Positions 5,474-5,474 of a DNA stretch of 5,474 nucleotides are shown here, piece by piece; the stretch's first letter is position 1, and each line of letters opens with the position of its first letter. This DNA comes from Chlamydiota bacterium (lineage in GTDB: Bacteria; Chlamydiota; Chlamydiia; Chlamydiales; Rhabdochlamydiaceae), in NCBI GenBank assembly GCA_023269365.1, contig JAHFTN010000098.1:1-5474 (forward strand). The letters run 5' to 3'. The translations under genes were made by a program, and so were the position numbers. A model generated the notes under the pieces. The model did not search any database. It was not told where the DNA came from and worked only from the letters and a program-made list of their open reading frames with translations.

Positions 5474-5474
5474 C

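Overview
The window looks like a chromosomal piece from a member of the Chlamydiota, probably an environmental, amoeba-associated lineage rather than a Chlamydia pathogen. The main reason is the ribosomal pair at the right end: the S9 and L13 proteins resemble chlamydial versions as I recall them (for example the C-terminal SKR of S9 and the N-terminal extension of L13). This is a judgement from reading the proteins; no database search was possible.

Layout. Positions 1-606 (+) hold the 3' part of a PAP2-superfamily membrane phosphatase/phosphotransferase that reads much like LpxT, the enzyme that phosphorylates lipid A. A 76-bp junction with a duplicated 23-bp repeat follows. Next is a 486-residue Fic protein (678-2138, +) with an AbiEi-like winged-helix N-terminus, an intact Fic catalytic motif and an intact inhibitory-helix motif. 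A 320-bp gap holds a 172-bp palindromic, MITE-like element whose right end supplies a TATAAT box. It precedes an M32 metallocarboxypeptidase (2459-3976, +), which is complete in every family motif except one His-to-Asp change. The 475-bp convergent gap that follows holds a start-less gene remnant on the minus strand and a 215-bp nested palindrome with two perfect pairs of arms (32 bp and 35 bp). On the minus strand lies the rplM-rpsI operon (5317 to 4452), with an attenuator-like leader hairpin. The window closes in another long inverted repeat (5408-5473).

How the parts relate. Only rplM and rpsI form a clear functional unit. The other three genes have unrelated roles: envelope lipid modification, AMPylation or toxin-like activity, and peptide turnover. 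The gaps are the unusual part. Each of the three longest non-coding stretches carries a different long palindrome, which suggests repeated colonisation by small non-autonomous elements, two of them now placed where they could serve as a promoter or a bidirectional terminator. The best candidate for an undescribed small system is the Fic/AbiEi-like fusion together with the repeats at its 5' end, which could be a self-regulating single-gene toxin-antitoxin-like unit. That is inference.
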